A DNA stretch of 31,219 nucleotides, taken from positions 1-31,219 of the forward strand of contig JAEZFH010000105.1 in assembly GCA_023437885.1 (NCBI GenBank), written 5' to 3'. The stretch is from Bacillota bacterium (GTDB lineage: Bacteria; Bacillota; Clostridia; Lachnospirales; Lachnospiraceae). The translations under genes were made by a program, and so were the position numbers. Of the stretch, positions 22,549-30,915 are shown piece by piece (position 1 is the first letter of the stretch; the number at the start of each line of letters is the position of its first letter). The notes beneath the pieces were generated by a model. It was not told where the DNA came from. It ran no database searches and saw nothing but the letters and a program-made list of their open reading frames with translations.

Positions 22549-22602
22549 TATTGGTCAGAGGCCCTTGATCAATAAAATTATTCAATCGCAAATTGACCAA
22601 TA
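22549..22602 (+). promoter_or_regulatory. Inverted repeat in the leader of the ECF transporter gene
   Basis: TATTGGTCA (22549-22557) and TGACCAATA (22594-22602) are perfect 9-bp arms. TTGATCAA inside the loop gives an alternative pairing with the left arm (TTGGTCA/TTGATCAA). Two mutually exclusive stems just before a start codon suggest translational or attenuation control, but no U-run is present. Confidence 0.4.
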
Positions 22603-22639
22603 CTATGTTTAGATTGGAACAATCAGATTGGAGGAAAAA

Positions 22640-23266
22640 ATGAAAACAATTACAAACAAAAAGACTTTGAAAATGGTACAGCTGGCACTGTTTACGGCAA
22701 TCATCCTGCTGATGGCGTTCACCCCCCTGGGCTATATCCGTACCCCCGGGCTGGAGATAACCTTACTCGTGGTTCCGGTTACTGTCGGCGCAATTATCCT
22801 TGGCCCTGCCGCGGGAGCAATCCTTGGCGGAGTGTTCGGTTTAACCAGCTTTATCCAATGCTTTGGCATGAGTCCCTTCGGAGCAGCCCTGCTCAATATC
22901 AGCTTTGTGGGGACCCTGGCGGTATGCCTGGTGCCGCGGGTGCTTATGGGCTGGCTGGCAGGGTTGGTTTACAGGGGGATGAAGAAATTTGATAAAACAA
23001 ATATGTTCTCCCATGCGGTAGCTAATCTGGCGGGGCCGCTGCTTAACACCTTGTTCTTTATGACAGCTTTAATCGCCATCTTTTTTAATACAGAGTATAT
23101 TCAGGGCTTTGTAACGGCTTTGGGGGCAACGAATGTGTTTGAATTCTTAATTCTTTTCGTAGGCCTGAACGGACTGATTGAAGCTTTCATCTGCTTCGTG
23201 GTTGGAACTGCAGTGTCAAAGGCAATTGAGGTTTTTGTTAAGAAGTCCGGTTTGCAGGTAGGCTAA
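22640..23266 (+). CDS. ECF transporter S component (PanT-like)
   Basis: A 208-aa membrane protein with about six helices. It is the substrate-binding subunit of an energy-coupling factor vitamin importer, working with a shared EcfA/A'/T module encoded elsewhere. The segment LALFTAIILLMAFTPLGYIRTPGLEITLLVVPVTVGAIILGP carries the N-terminal contact region of S components. It is followed by the Gly/Ala-rich GAAAGAILGGVFGLTSFIQCFG stretch typical of the PF12822 group that includes PanT (pantothenate). Pantothenate is the best guess and fits coaX in this window; folate or another vitamin is possible. The true ATG is 22640, with GGAGG (22630-22634) 5 nt upstream. The upstream TTG at 22628 overlaps that site. 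Confidence 0.85.
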   Translation: MKTITNKKTLKMVQLALFTAIILLMAFTPLGYIRTPGLEITLLVVPVTVGAIILGPAAGAILGGVFGLTSFIQCFGMSPFGAALLNISFVGTLAVCLVPRVLMGWLAGLVYRGMKKFDKTNMFSHAVANLAGPLLNTLFFMTALIAIFFNTEYIQGFVTALGATNVFEFLILFVGLNGLIEAFICFVVGTAVSKAIEVFVKKSGLQVG

Positions 23267-23364
23267 AGAACAGCTTCGATGGGCGGTTTAGGTAAACGGA
23301 CGGGCTAATTGCAAAGATCGCCGGCAGTGTATTTTTTAGTAATACATTAATATTAGAAATCCAG

Positions 23365-23393
23365 TTGACATATTTTGATGGGTGTGTTATAGT
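23365..23393 (+). promoter_or_regulatory. Promoter of the infC-rpmI-rplT operon
   Basis: TTGACA (23365-23370) and TATAGT (23388-23393) with a 17-bp spacer: a strong vegetative promoter. Transcription would begin near 23400, giving a leader of about 290 nt. Confidence 0.8.
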
Positions 23394-23399
23394 ATATTA

Positions 23400-23580
23400 G
23401 CTGTGAATACTGCGTGACAGTATCGGTAAGGTACAAAGAAGAGAATCCATCTCTCACCCATAGCGTAAAGAGATTTACTGTGAACGGGTTAATGCAAATA
23501 AGATTTCGATATTATTTTGTTAGAGATCATTATGTGATTGTGCATTTGGGTGGATATTCTTTATCCACCCTTTTTTATTT
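23400..23580 (+). promoter_or_regulatory. L20-type ribosomal leader with attenuator
   Basis: The ~180-nt leader ahead of infC-rpmI-rplT ends in an intrinsic terminator. In Firmicutes, such leaders carry a mimic of the L20 site of 23S rRNA; excess L20 stabilises the terminator and stops the operon. Here the segment GTGAACGGGTTAATGC (around 23480-23495) could belong to the L20-binding or antiterminator part. The class call rests on position, length and the terminator rather than on an alignment. A short frame within the leader (23414-23605) is not a gene. Confidence 0.7.
23548..23576 (+). terminator. Attenuator terminator in the infC leader
   Basis: GGGTGGATA (23548-23556) pairs perfectly with TATCCACCC (23562-23570) around a 5-nt loop and is followed by TTTTTT. 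It lies 111 nt before infC, so it acts as a premature terminator and is not the end of the previous gene's transcript. Confidence 0.92.
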
Positions 23581-23687
23581 TTCCGAATTTCCTCGGATTT
23601 TCTGATCAATAAACTCACGCATATGAAACTGTGAAAGCAATAGAAACCATGTAACAGTTAACTTATAACCTATGGAGGTGCAGTACT

Positions 23688-24194
23688 ATTAGCGATTTAA
23701 TGATTAATGAACAAATCAGGGACAAAGAAATTCGACTGATTGGCGAAGACGGAGAGCAGTTGGGGATTATGTCTTCCAAGGATGCAATGAAGCTTGCAAA
23801 GGATGCAAATCTTGATCTTGTCAAAATTGCTCCGACAGCAAAGCCACCGGTTTGTAAGATCATCGATTACGGCAAATACAGATATGAATTGGCAAGAAAA
23901 GAAAAAGAGGCCAAGAAGAAGCAAAAGGTTACCGAAGTAAAAGAGATCCGTTTATCACCGAATATCGATGAGAATGACTTAAATACTAAGGCAAACCAGG
24001 CACGTAAGTTTCTTACTCACGGTGATAAGGTAAAAGTTGCACTGCGCTTCCGCGGTCGTGAAATGGCTCATACCGGATCCTCTAAGGTAATCCTGGATAA
24101 TTTCTATGAAAGGCTTCAGGATGTGGCTGTTGTTGAAAAGCCTGCAAAGCTCGAAGGAAGAAAAATGATTATGTTCTTAACAGAAAAACGTTAA
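23688..24194 (+). CDS. infC: Translation initiation factor IF-3 (ATT start)
   Basis: A 168-aa factor that binds the 30S subunit, keeps it apart from 50S and checks the start codon. The N-domain (LMINEQIRDKEIRLIGEDGE), the linker (KEKEAKKKQKVTEVKEI) and the C-domain (RLSPNIDENDLNTKANQARKFL, VKVALRFRGREMAHT) are all typical. The start is the rare ATT at 23688: GGAGGTG (23674-23680) lies 7 nt upstream, and the residues ISDLMINE match the usual IF-3 N-terminus (for example MISKDLIVNE in Bacillus). ATG 23700 would be 19 nt from the site and lose conserved residues. The rare start allows IF-3 to limit its own translation. Confidence 0.95.
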   Translation: MSDLMINEQIRDKEIRLIGEDGEQLGIMSSKDAMKLAKDANLDLVKIAPTAKPPVCKIIDYGKYRYELARKEKEAKKKQKVTEVKEIRLSPNIDENDLNTKANQARKFLTHGDKVKVALRFRGREMAHTGSSKVILDNFYERLQDVAVVEKPAKLEGRKMIMFLTEKR

Positions 24195-24281
24195 AATACT
24201 AAAATTTAAACAGCATTTCGGACGGGGCAGCGATCTATTGCTGCATCCAACGGCTGTATTAATTATTAAGGAGGAAATACC

Positions 24282-24479
24282 ATGCCCAAGTTAAAAACAA
24301 GCAAAGCAGCAGCAAAGCGCTTCTCAATCACAGGAACTGGAAAATTAAAGAGAATGAAGGAGTATAAGAGACATATCTTAACGAAGAAATCCGCTAAAAG
24401 AAAAAGAAATCTCAGAAAAGCAGCTATGACGGATTCAACTAATATCAAAAACATGAAGAAAATCTTACCATATCTGTAG
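24282..24479 (+). CDS. rpmI: 50S ribosomal protein L35
   Basis: A 65-aa, highly basic ribosomal protein of the usual length. The sequence MPKLKTSKAAAKRFSITGTG followed by RHILTKKSAKRKRNLRK is the family signature. It lies between infC and rplT as in nearly all Firmicutes. AAGGAGG precedes the ATG. A small hairpin (GGGGCAGC/GCTGCATCC, around 24225-24250) is seen in the infC-rpmI gap. Confidence 0.98.
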   Translation: MPKLKTSKAAAKRFSITGTGKLKRMKEYKRHILTKKSAKRKRNLRKAAMTDSTNIKNMKKILPYL

Positions 24480-24505
24480 AGATTGGTGATAAGGAGGAAT
24501 AGAAC

Positions 24506-24862
24506 ATGGCAAGAATTAAAGGCGGATTGAACGCAAAGAAAAGACACAATAAAGTATTAAAGCTGGCTAAGGGTTACAGAGGTGCCAGATCCAAACAGTA
24601 TAGAGTAGCGAAGCAGTCAGTGATGAGAGCGTTAACCTCTTCCTTCGCAGGCAGAAAAGAGAGAAAGAGACAGTTCAGACAGTTATGGATCGCCAGAATT
24701 AATGCAGCTGCCAGAATGAACGGCTTGTCCTATAGCAAGTTAATGCATGGCTTAAAGGTAGCTAATGTTGATATCAACAGAAAGATGCTTGCAGAGATGG
24801 CAATCAATGATGCGGAAGGCTTTAAGGCTATCGCTGAGGTTGCTAAGTCTAAGTTAGCATAA
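24506..24862 (+). CDS. rplT: 50S ribosomal protein L20
   Basis: A 118-aa basic protein that binds 23S rRNA early in 50S assembly. Family motifs are MARIKGGLNAKKRHNKVLKL, AKGYRGARSKQYR, RQFRQLWIARINAAAR and YSKLMHGLK. It is the last gene of the operon and, in Firmicutes, the repressor that acts on the leader upstream of infC. It starts 26 nt after rpmI with AAGGAGG. Confidence 0.98.
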   Translation: MARIKGGLNAKKRHNKVLKLAKGYRGARSKQYRVAKQSVMRALTSSFAGRKERKRQFRQLWIARINAAARMNGLSYSKLMHGLKVANVDINRKMLAEMAINDAEGFKAIAEVAKSKLA

Positions 24863-24892
24863 ATCATATAGTATAGAAAAGTACAACAGATG

Positions 24893-24954
24893 CTTCCCGC
24901 ACACGGGGATGGAAGAACCATGAAGCTTTCATTCTTATGTGCAGGAAGTTTTTT
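24893..24954 (+). terminator. Rho-independent terminator after rplT
   Basis: CTTCCCGCAC (24893-24902) pairs with GTGCAGGAAG (24939-24948, one mismatch), followed by TTTTTT. The 36-nt loop can itself fold (GAAGAA...TTCTT around GAAGCTTTC), making a long compound hairpin. Confidence 0.8.
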
Positions 24955-25056
24955 ATGTGGATTTATCCTTATGAAGCGGCTTCGTTCGGGATAGCACCCC
25001 GCGAATGGATCAATGCTTACTTCTGCCAGTTCAAGATTATATTATAGATAATAAAA

Positions 25057-25119
25057 GTGAAATATTGCTGGTGGATCTCATATATTATTATAAATCTTTC
25101 TATACTTTAATAAAGTATA
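25057..25119 (+). promoter_or_regulatory. Possible sporulation-type promoter and downstream inverted repeat
   Basis: GTGAAATATT (25057-25066) and CATATATTA (25079-25087) have about the spacing and look of a forespore sigma-G-like promoter, which would suit a Csp-type gene. The match is loose. TATACTTT (25101-25108) and AAAGTATA (25112-25119) form a perfect 8-bp inverted repeat around AAT just before the ribosome binding site region, possibly an operator or 5'UTR stem. Confidence 0.25.
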
Positions 25120-25140
25120 CATAGCTAAGGGGATAAGAAG

Positions 25141-26844
25141 ATGACAGAGCAGGAACGGGAGAGGATTATCAGTAACGATTATGCAGACCTGTTAATCACC
25201 TATAGCGGAGACCTGAGTATATTAAACAGCTTTGATGGTGCTACGATACAAATTATAAATTTTTTTAATGCAGTAGTACATGTGCCGGTAAACCAGATCA
25301 CGAATACCACAATACTGAAGCTGGGATATTCCGTCATGCCTTCTCTGTTTGGACTGATCAGCCAGGCCAGCTTAGAAGCGTCCGGCATCATTCGGATTCG
25401 CAGTATTCCTAATTTTAATTTAAGGGGGCAGGGGGTTCTGATAGGGGTGCTGGATTCGGGTATTGATTATCAGAATCCGATCTTTCGAAGGGCTGATAAT
25501 ACAACGAAGATTGTGTCCATATGGGATCAAACAATTGTAAGCGATAATTTTCCGGAAGGAGCCTTTTATGGAACGGAGTATACCCGGGAACAAATTAACG
25601 AGGCCTTACAGAGCGCGAATCCATATGAAATTGTTCCGACCAGGGATGAAATCGGGCATGGTACTATGGTGGCGGGCATTGCTGCGGGTAATGAGGTTCC
25701 GGAAAGCGGCTTCTATGGAGTTGCACCGGATGCTGAACTGGTTGTGGTAAAATTAAAACAGGCGAAGCAGTATCTCAGAGACTTCTTTCGGATTCCTGGC
25801 AGTGTACCCTGCTACCAGGAGAATGACATTATGTTTGCTGTTGATTATCTGATGCGGATCGCAACCAAGCTCAACCGTCCCATGGCAGTATGCTTTGCCT
25901 TGGGGACCTCTCAGGGGGCGCATGACGGGAGGGGGACTCTTAGCAGCTATGTATCTCTGCAAGCGGAAAATACAGGGTATGGCTTTTTGGTGGCTGCCGG
26001 AAATGAAGGTAATGCCAGAAGACATTATTTTGGAACCATTGATCCGGCCACCGGACAAAATACAGTGGAGCTGTTTATCGGTGAGAATGAGCCCGGGTTT
26101 TCCATGGAAATCTGGGGAGATTCTCCGGGGGTATTCTCTATTGACATACAAACTCCCTCCGGCGAATATGTACCTCAGATCATACCGCGGCTGGATGAAA
26201 ACCGGGATGTGACCTTTATCTTTGAACAGACGGAGATCCAGGTGGATTACCAGATCATAGAATCCCAAAGCGGAGATCAATTGATCCTGATACGGTTCAA
26301 CAATCCAAGCTCCGGGATCTGGCGCTTTAATGTATACGGACGGGGAGCGCTGGCAAGAGGCTTCCATGCCTGGCTGCCGATGCAGGGATTTATCTCGGAC
26401 AATACTTATTTCATCCGTTCAGACCCCTACACTACAGTCCTGTCCCTGGGCAATGCTGTTGTTCCGATTACTGTGACCGCATATAATACCGAGGATGACA
26501 GCCTCTATCTCAATGCCAGCAGGGGTTTCACCAGAACTGGGGCGATTAAGCCGGAGATAGCCGCACCGGGTGTTGGAATCATGGCTCCGACACCGGAGCA
26601 GGGATTTGCTGAGGTAACCGGGACCAGTGCCAGTGCCGCACATACTACCGGAGTAGCTGCCATGCTGCTGGAATGGGCGATCGTACGCGGGAACCAGCCC
26701 TACCTTAATACCCTGGATATGAAGATTTTTATGATCCGGGGGGCGCGCAGAGAGCTGGATATCCAATATCCCAACAGGGACTGGGGATATGGTATTCTGG
26801 ATGTATATAATATATTTGACTCATTACGGTTAGTAAGCATGTAG
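25141..26844 (+). CDS. S8 subtilase, Csp-like (spore germination protease type), active
   Basis: A 567-aa subtilisin-family serine protease without a signal peptide. The full triad is visible: Asp105 in GVLDSGIDY, His173 in DEIGHGTMVAG and Ser496 in TGTSASAAHTTG, with the oxyanion Asn in AAGNEG. A ~180-residue beta-rich insert separates the oxyanion and serine motifs. Length, cytosolic nature and this insert match clostridial CspA/B/C proteins and their relatives, of which CspB-type members activate the cortex hydrolase SleC during germination. That role is inferred. ATG 25141 has AAGGGGATAAG just upstream. A second, related gene follows after only 15 nt. Confidence 0.88.
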   Translation: MTEQERERIISNDYADLLITYSGDLSILNSFDGATIQIINFFNAVVHVPVNQITNTTILKLGYSVMPSLFGLISQASLEASGIIRIRSIPNFNLRGQGVLIGVLDSGIDYQNPIFRRADNTTKIVSIWDQTIVSDNFPEGAFYGTEYTREQINEALQSANPYEIVPTRDEIGHGTMVAGIAAGNEVPESGFYGVAPDAELVVVKLKQAKQYLRDFFRIPGSVPCYQENDIMFAVDYLMRIATKLNRPMAVCFALGTSQGAHDGRGTLSSYVSLQAENTGYGFLVAAGNEGNARRHYFGTIDPATGQNTVELFIGENEPGFSMEIWGDSPGVFSIDIQTPSGEYVPQIIPRLDENRDVTFIFEQTEIQVDYQIIESQSGDQLILIRFNNPSSGIWRFNVYGRGALARGFHAWLPMQGFISDNTYFIRSDPYTTVLSLGNAVVPITVTAYNTEDDSLYLNASRGFTRTGAIKPEIAAPGVGIMAPTPEQGFAEVTGTSASAAHTTGVAAMLLEWAIVRGNQPYLNTLDMKIFMIRGARRELDIQYPNRDWGYGILDVYNIFDSLRLVSM

Positions 26845-26859
26845 GAGGTGGAGCAGGGG

Positions 26860-28569
26860 ATGACGGAGGAAGAGAGGGGAAGGATAACCAGTGAGGACTA
26901 TACGGACCTGATTATAGAACTTAATCAGAATCCGAGGCTTTTGGAACAGATTCCAGATGCTACGGTACAGATTATGAATGATTGGTTTGCTATAGCATAT
27001 ATTCCGGTATCCCATCTTTCACTTCAGACAATAAGCCGGTATGGCTATTCTGCCTTACCGTTCGCATTCGGACTTACCAGTGAAATTAGCCTGGAGGCTT
27101 CGGGAATTTTAAGACTGCGCCGCATTCCGGTATTCAATCTCCGGGGGGAGGGGGTATTGATAGGAATCATTGATACCGGAATTGATTATACGAATCCGGT
27201 ATTCCGAAGAAGTGACGGAACGACCAAAATTGCTGCAATTTGGGACCAGACAATAGAAACTGACAGATATCCGGCCGGTTACCTATACGGAACCGAATAT
27301 CTCTCTGCGGATATCAATGAGGCACTAAACAGCCCGAATCCTCTTGAAATTGTCCCAAGCACGGACGAAAACGGACATGGTACGATGCTGGCCGGAATTG
27401 CAGCTGGTTCAGAAGACAGGACAAATGATTTCAGCGGTGTCGCTCCTGATTCAGAGCTGGTGGTAGTAAAGCTTAAGTATATGAAGCAGGCATTAAGAGA
27501 CTTTTATATCATCCCGCCGGGAGTCCCTGCCTATCAGGAAAATGATATTATGTGGGGAGTTCAATATGTGATAGAGGTAGCGCGCAGGCTTCAGCGACCC
27601 ATTGCCATTTGCCTGGGTTTGGGCACCTCTCAGGGAGCACATGACGGATTTGGAGGATTAGGAACTCTTTTATATCTTACCGGGGACTTCCCTGGAGTTG
27701 CCATCAGTGTTTCAGCGGGAAATGAAGGAACGATGCGCCGGCATTTCTTTGCCAGAGTGGATGCCCAGACCGGATATAGTACAGTGGAATTGAATGTAGG
27801 CGAGAATGAGGCCGGATTTACAATGGAGCTGTGGGGGAAGGCTCCAAATACTTATTCGATTGATATTCTGTCTCCAACAGGAGAGTATATTCCCAGAATT
27901 TCAGAAAGGCTGACGGTAAATCGGGAGATCAGCTTTGTTTTTGAAAGAACCAGAATTTATATCGACTATCAGATGATAGAGACCCGAACCGGAGACCAGG
28001 TAATTGTAATGCGGTTTGTTGCTCCTACTTCGGGAATTTGGAGGTTTCAGGTATATACCAGAGGGGATTTGGAGGGAAGCTTTCATATTTGGCTGCCGAT
28101 GAATGGATTTATTTCGGAAAGCACCTAATTTGTACAGCCGGATCCTTATACAACGATTACCTCACCCGGTAATACCACCATACCGATTACAGTGACTGCT
28201 TACAGCCCCATCAATAATAACCTGTATCAGAGGGCAAGCCGGGGATATACCAGGACCGGAGTAATTAAACCGGAGCTTGCGGCACCGGGTGTCAATATCC
28301 AGGCGCCTACACTGGAGCATGGATATACCGAAATATCAGGTACCGGAGCGGCTGCGGCCCATACCACCGGAGTCGCGGCCATCCTGCTGGAATGGGGAAG
28401 TGTAAGAAATAATTATCCTGGCATTAACTCGATTGAAGTTAAAAAATTCCTGATCCGCGGAGCCAATCGGAGTCCCACACTGACCTACCCCAACCGAGAC
28501 TGGGGATATGGTATGATAGATATCTATAATGTCTTTGATATGCTCAGAGCAGATATTTCGGGAAGCTAG
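26860..28569 (+). pseudogene. Csp-like S8 pseudoprotease interrupted by an in-frame TAA
   Basis: Read through one stop codon, this is a 569-residue paralog of the preceding gene, alignable from end to end (MTEEERGRITSEDYTDLI against MTEQERERIISNDYADLL). It has Asp105 (IIDTGIDY), His173 (DENGHGTM) and the Asn of SAGNEG, but Gly496 in SGTGAAAAHTTG replaces the catalytic Ser, so even the full-length protein should be a pseudoprotease, as CspC and CspA are in Clostridioides difficile. Codon 423 (28126-28128) is TAA, where the paralog has Tyr (GFISDNTYFI against GFISEST*FV). Reading frame and similarity continue unbroken on the other side, up to 28569. AGGAGG (26843-26848) lies 11 nt before ATG 26860. 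A sequencing error cannot be excluded. Confidence 0.85.
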
Positions 28570-28598
28570 GAGTACCCAAGAGATATTTTTATCCTTCC

Positions 28599-29294
28599 TT
28601 AATCCGCCAGCAGACCAAGGGCGGAGGTGACCGGAAGGGAGATACAGATGCCCCGGCCTTCTGTTGTAATACCGGCTGCTTTGGTGATGCTCTCCATTAC
28701 CTGCTGTTTGATTTTATGGGAGACGATAATTAGCAATACATCCTTCTCCGGCTGTATTGTAATGCCCAGAAACTTGGAGGTTTCTTCCGTGGCAAGACCC
28801 CGGGCATGCATCAGAGTTCCGCCTTTTGCACCGGCAGACCGTACCGCTTCTATGATTTGTTCGTAATAACCATTATTTACAATAGTCAGAATTAAATCGT
28901 AGCCTTCCGTCTGTGACATATGTCGATCCTCACTTTCTATCCGCTTGCTCTTATCGGAGATCATGCATAACTGGTTCAAAGCATTGCTGGCGGCGTTAAT
29001 GGGAACAGTAAAGGCAATTCCCTTACCCGGCTTTTCCAGATGAAAATCGGCTGCCAGCTTTTTTAACAACTGATGAGCCATATTCTCGGTTATAATGCTG
29101 ATGAATATGGCTTTTTTGGGTTCTCCGAAGCCGAGGATATCATATAACTCCGGCTTTGCTGCTCCATATCCATGAGTTACGATATTAATGGGAATGCCGT
29201 AGCTGCGATAATACTCCTCTGCAATTTCAATATGGCTATAATTAATGATGGTCACAAGCAACTCTAATTTACAATTCACCTGTTGGCTGTCCAT
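28599..29294 (-). CDS. Tandem PII-like (GlnB superfamily) regulatory protein
   Basis: A 231-aa protein of two ferredoxin-like PII-type domains. Domain 1 is roughly residues 1-105 (LELLVTIINYSHIEIAEEYYRSYG...). Domain 2 is roughly 122-231 (YDLILTIVNNGYYEQIIEAVRSAGAKGGTLMHARGL..., DVLLIIVSHKIKQQVMESI). The GGTLMHARGL stretch matches the GlnB C-terminal-loop region, but the T-loop Tyr and BC-loop are not the classical ones, so it is PII-like rather than GlnB/GlnK. The start is the ATG at 29294, with AGGAGG 6 nt upstream; the longer frame would extend deep into the upstream gene. It overlaps the DUF1538 gene by 26 nt, which argues that it regulates or senses for that membrane protein. Confidence 0.85.
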   Translation of the reverse strand: MDSQQVNCKLELLVTIINYSHIEIAEEYYRSYGIPINIVTHGYGAAKPELYDILGFGEPKKAIFISIITENMAHQLLKKLAADFHLEKPGKGIAFTVPINAASNALNQLCMISDKSKRIESEDRHMSQTEGYDLILTIVNNGYYEQIIEAVRSAGAKGGTLMHARGLATEETSKFLGITIQPEKDVLLIIVSHKIKQQVMESITKAAGITTEGRGICISLPVTSALGLLAD

Positions 29295-30915
29295 AAGCAT
29301 CCTCCTGTAAGCTGCTAATTTGGTTAAAGGCGGCATCATCTAGATTATACTCTAAGACGGCGGCAGAAGGCAAGACTGCCACATCAATAATTGCATTAAC
29401 CGGGTCCTCGGAATACTCCAGAATAAAATCCTCCAATACGGGACTTGAATTCTCTTTATCAAGCTTCCTGGATTTAACCCGATAGATGATACCAAGGCAC
29501 TGGATCGTAATTAAGGGAGTCATCGCTACCATAGCGACGATACCGAAGGCATCGGTCTGAACATTACCTCCGATAGCTTTTGTTGCACCCATGGCAAAGG
29601 GAAGGAGAAAGGTTGCTGTCATTGGTCCGGAAGCAACACCGCCGGAATCGAAAGCGATAGAGGTAAACAAAGAAGGAGAAAAAAAGGTAAGGGCAAGAGC
29701 GAGGGCATAGCCGGGAAGAATCAGATACCATATGGAAATTCCGGTAAGTACACGGAGCATAGACAAACCGACGGATATCCCGACTCCGATGGATAGGCTG
29801 AGCCCCATGGCCTTGCCTGTAATATTGCCGTCAGTGATATTTTCCACCTGTTCCTTCAGGACATGAACCGCAGGTTCTGCCGTAACAATAAAATACCCTA
29901 TGATAATTCCCAGTGGAATGAGGAGAGCCTGGAATGAATTCTCAATGATTTGGATACCCAGAAGATAACCGACCGGCATAAAGCCGACGTTAACTCCCGT
30001 AAGAAAGAGAACCAATCCAAGAAAGGTATAGACCATACCTACACCAAGCTTTAATAATGTTCGCTTCTTCAAACGGAGGGTAAAAATTTGGAATATTATA
30101 AAAAATATCAGGATGGGCAGCAGGGCGATTAATACCTCGCGGCTGTAATCCGGAAATGCATGGAGAAAGGCTGTGAGAACCTCGAAAAGGCTGCCGGCCT
30201 CAGGTGTGGAGACGGAGGAATAATTCCCTGAGGTGGATTGAAAAAAGGTACCGAGGATTAATACGGTCATAATCGGTCCGATGGAACAGAGAGCTACCAG
30301 GCCAAAACTATCCTCAGAGGCTGTCTTATCACCGCGGACGTAAGCGAGACCGATACCCAGGGCCATGATAAAGGGAACGGTGATGGGACCGGTGGTTACA
30401 CCTCCGGAGTCGAATGCGACAGCAAGAAAATTCTCGTGGGTAAAGGCAGCAAGTATAAATACAACAAGATACAGGCCGATGAGAAGATAGGAGAATTTAA
30501 TCTGATAAAAAATTCTTAGAAATGATACTACAAGAAAAATACCTACGCCGATGGCTACGGCAATAATCAGCAGCGCATCCGGTACGGCAGGTGTTTGCTT
30601 GGCCAGGACCTTCAGATCCGGCTCGGCAATCGTTATAAATACGCCGATAATTAAGGTAGTAATGATGATCAGGGGAAGCTTGCGGGAACGGGTTAAATAT
30701 GCCCCCATTTTCTCTCCCATCACCATCATTGAGATGTCGGCACCCAGAGTAAAGAAGGCCATTCCCAGTATTAGCAGAAGGGAACCGGCAATAAATAATG
30801 CCAGAGTATAAAATGGTATGGAAGCAATCGTAAACGTAAGCAATAGTACGATTACAGTGATTGGAAGCACAGAGAATAGGGCTTCCTTAAGCTTAGAAAA
30901 TAGTAGATTGTTCAA
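29269..30915 (-). CDS. DUF1538 family membrane protein (putative transporter), duplicated domains
   Basis: A 548-aa multi-pass protein made of two homologous DUF1538 halves. Each half carries a matching re-entrant-like motif: AFDSGGVTTGPITVPFIMALG in the first and AFDSGGVASGPMTATFLLPF in the second. The inverted or repeated layout suggests a transporter, but no substrate is known. The start is TTG at 30915, with GAGGTGAT just upstream on the minus strand; I see no fitting ATG. The ~60-residue C-terminal tail after the last helix is cytosolic and charged. The downstream PII-like gene overlaps its 3' end, so the two are translationally coupled, as with AmtB-GlnK type pairs. Confidence 0.88.
   Translation of the reverse strand: MNNLLFSKLKEALFSVLPITVIVLLLTFTIASIPFYTLALFIAGSLLLILGMAFFTLGADISMMVMGEKMGAYLTRSRKLPLIIITTLIIGVFITIAEPDLKVLAKQTPAVPDALLIIAVAIGVGIFLVVSFLRIFYQIKFSYLLIGLYLVVFILAAFTHENFLAVAFDSGGVTTGPITVPFIMALGIGLAYVRGDKTASEDSFGLVALCSIGPIMTVLILGTFFQSTSGNYSSVSTPEAGSLFEVLTAFLHAFPDYSREVLIALLPILIFFIIFQIFTLRLKKRTLLKLGVGMVYTFLGLVLFLTGVNVGFMPVGYLLGIQIIENSFQALLIPLGIIIGYFIVTAEPAVHVLKEQVENITDGNITGKAMGLSLSIGVGISVGLSMLRVLTGISIWYLILPGYALALALTFFSPSLFTSIAFDSGGVASGPMTATFLLPFAMGATKAIGGNVQTDAFGIVAMVAMTPLITIQCLGIIYRVKSRKLDKENSSPVLEDFILEYSEDPVNAIIDVAVLPSAAVLEYNLDDAAFNQISSLQEDAYGQPTGEL

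Noticed and set aside
22406..22612. 68-aa frame (TTG start) in the structured region
   Set aside because: No ribosome binding site, no recognisable sequence, and it overlaps several RNA stems.
23414..23605. 63-aa frame upstream of infC
   Set aside because: It runs through the attenuator hairpin and T-tract of the ribosomal leader; the translation has no gene-like features.
25753..26367. 204-aa open frame on the minus strand
   Set aside because: Antisense shadow of the first Csp-like gene, whose catalytic motifs are intact.
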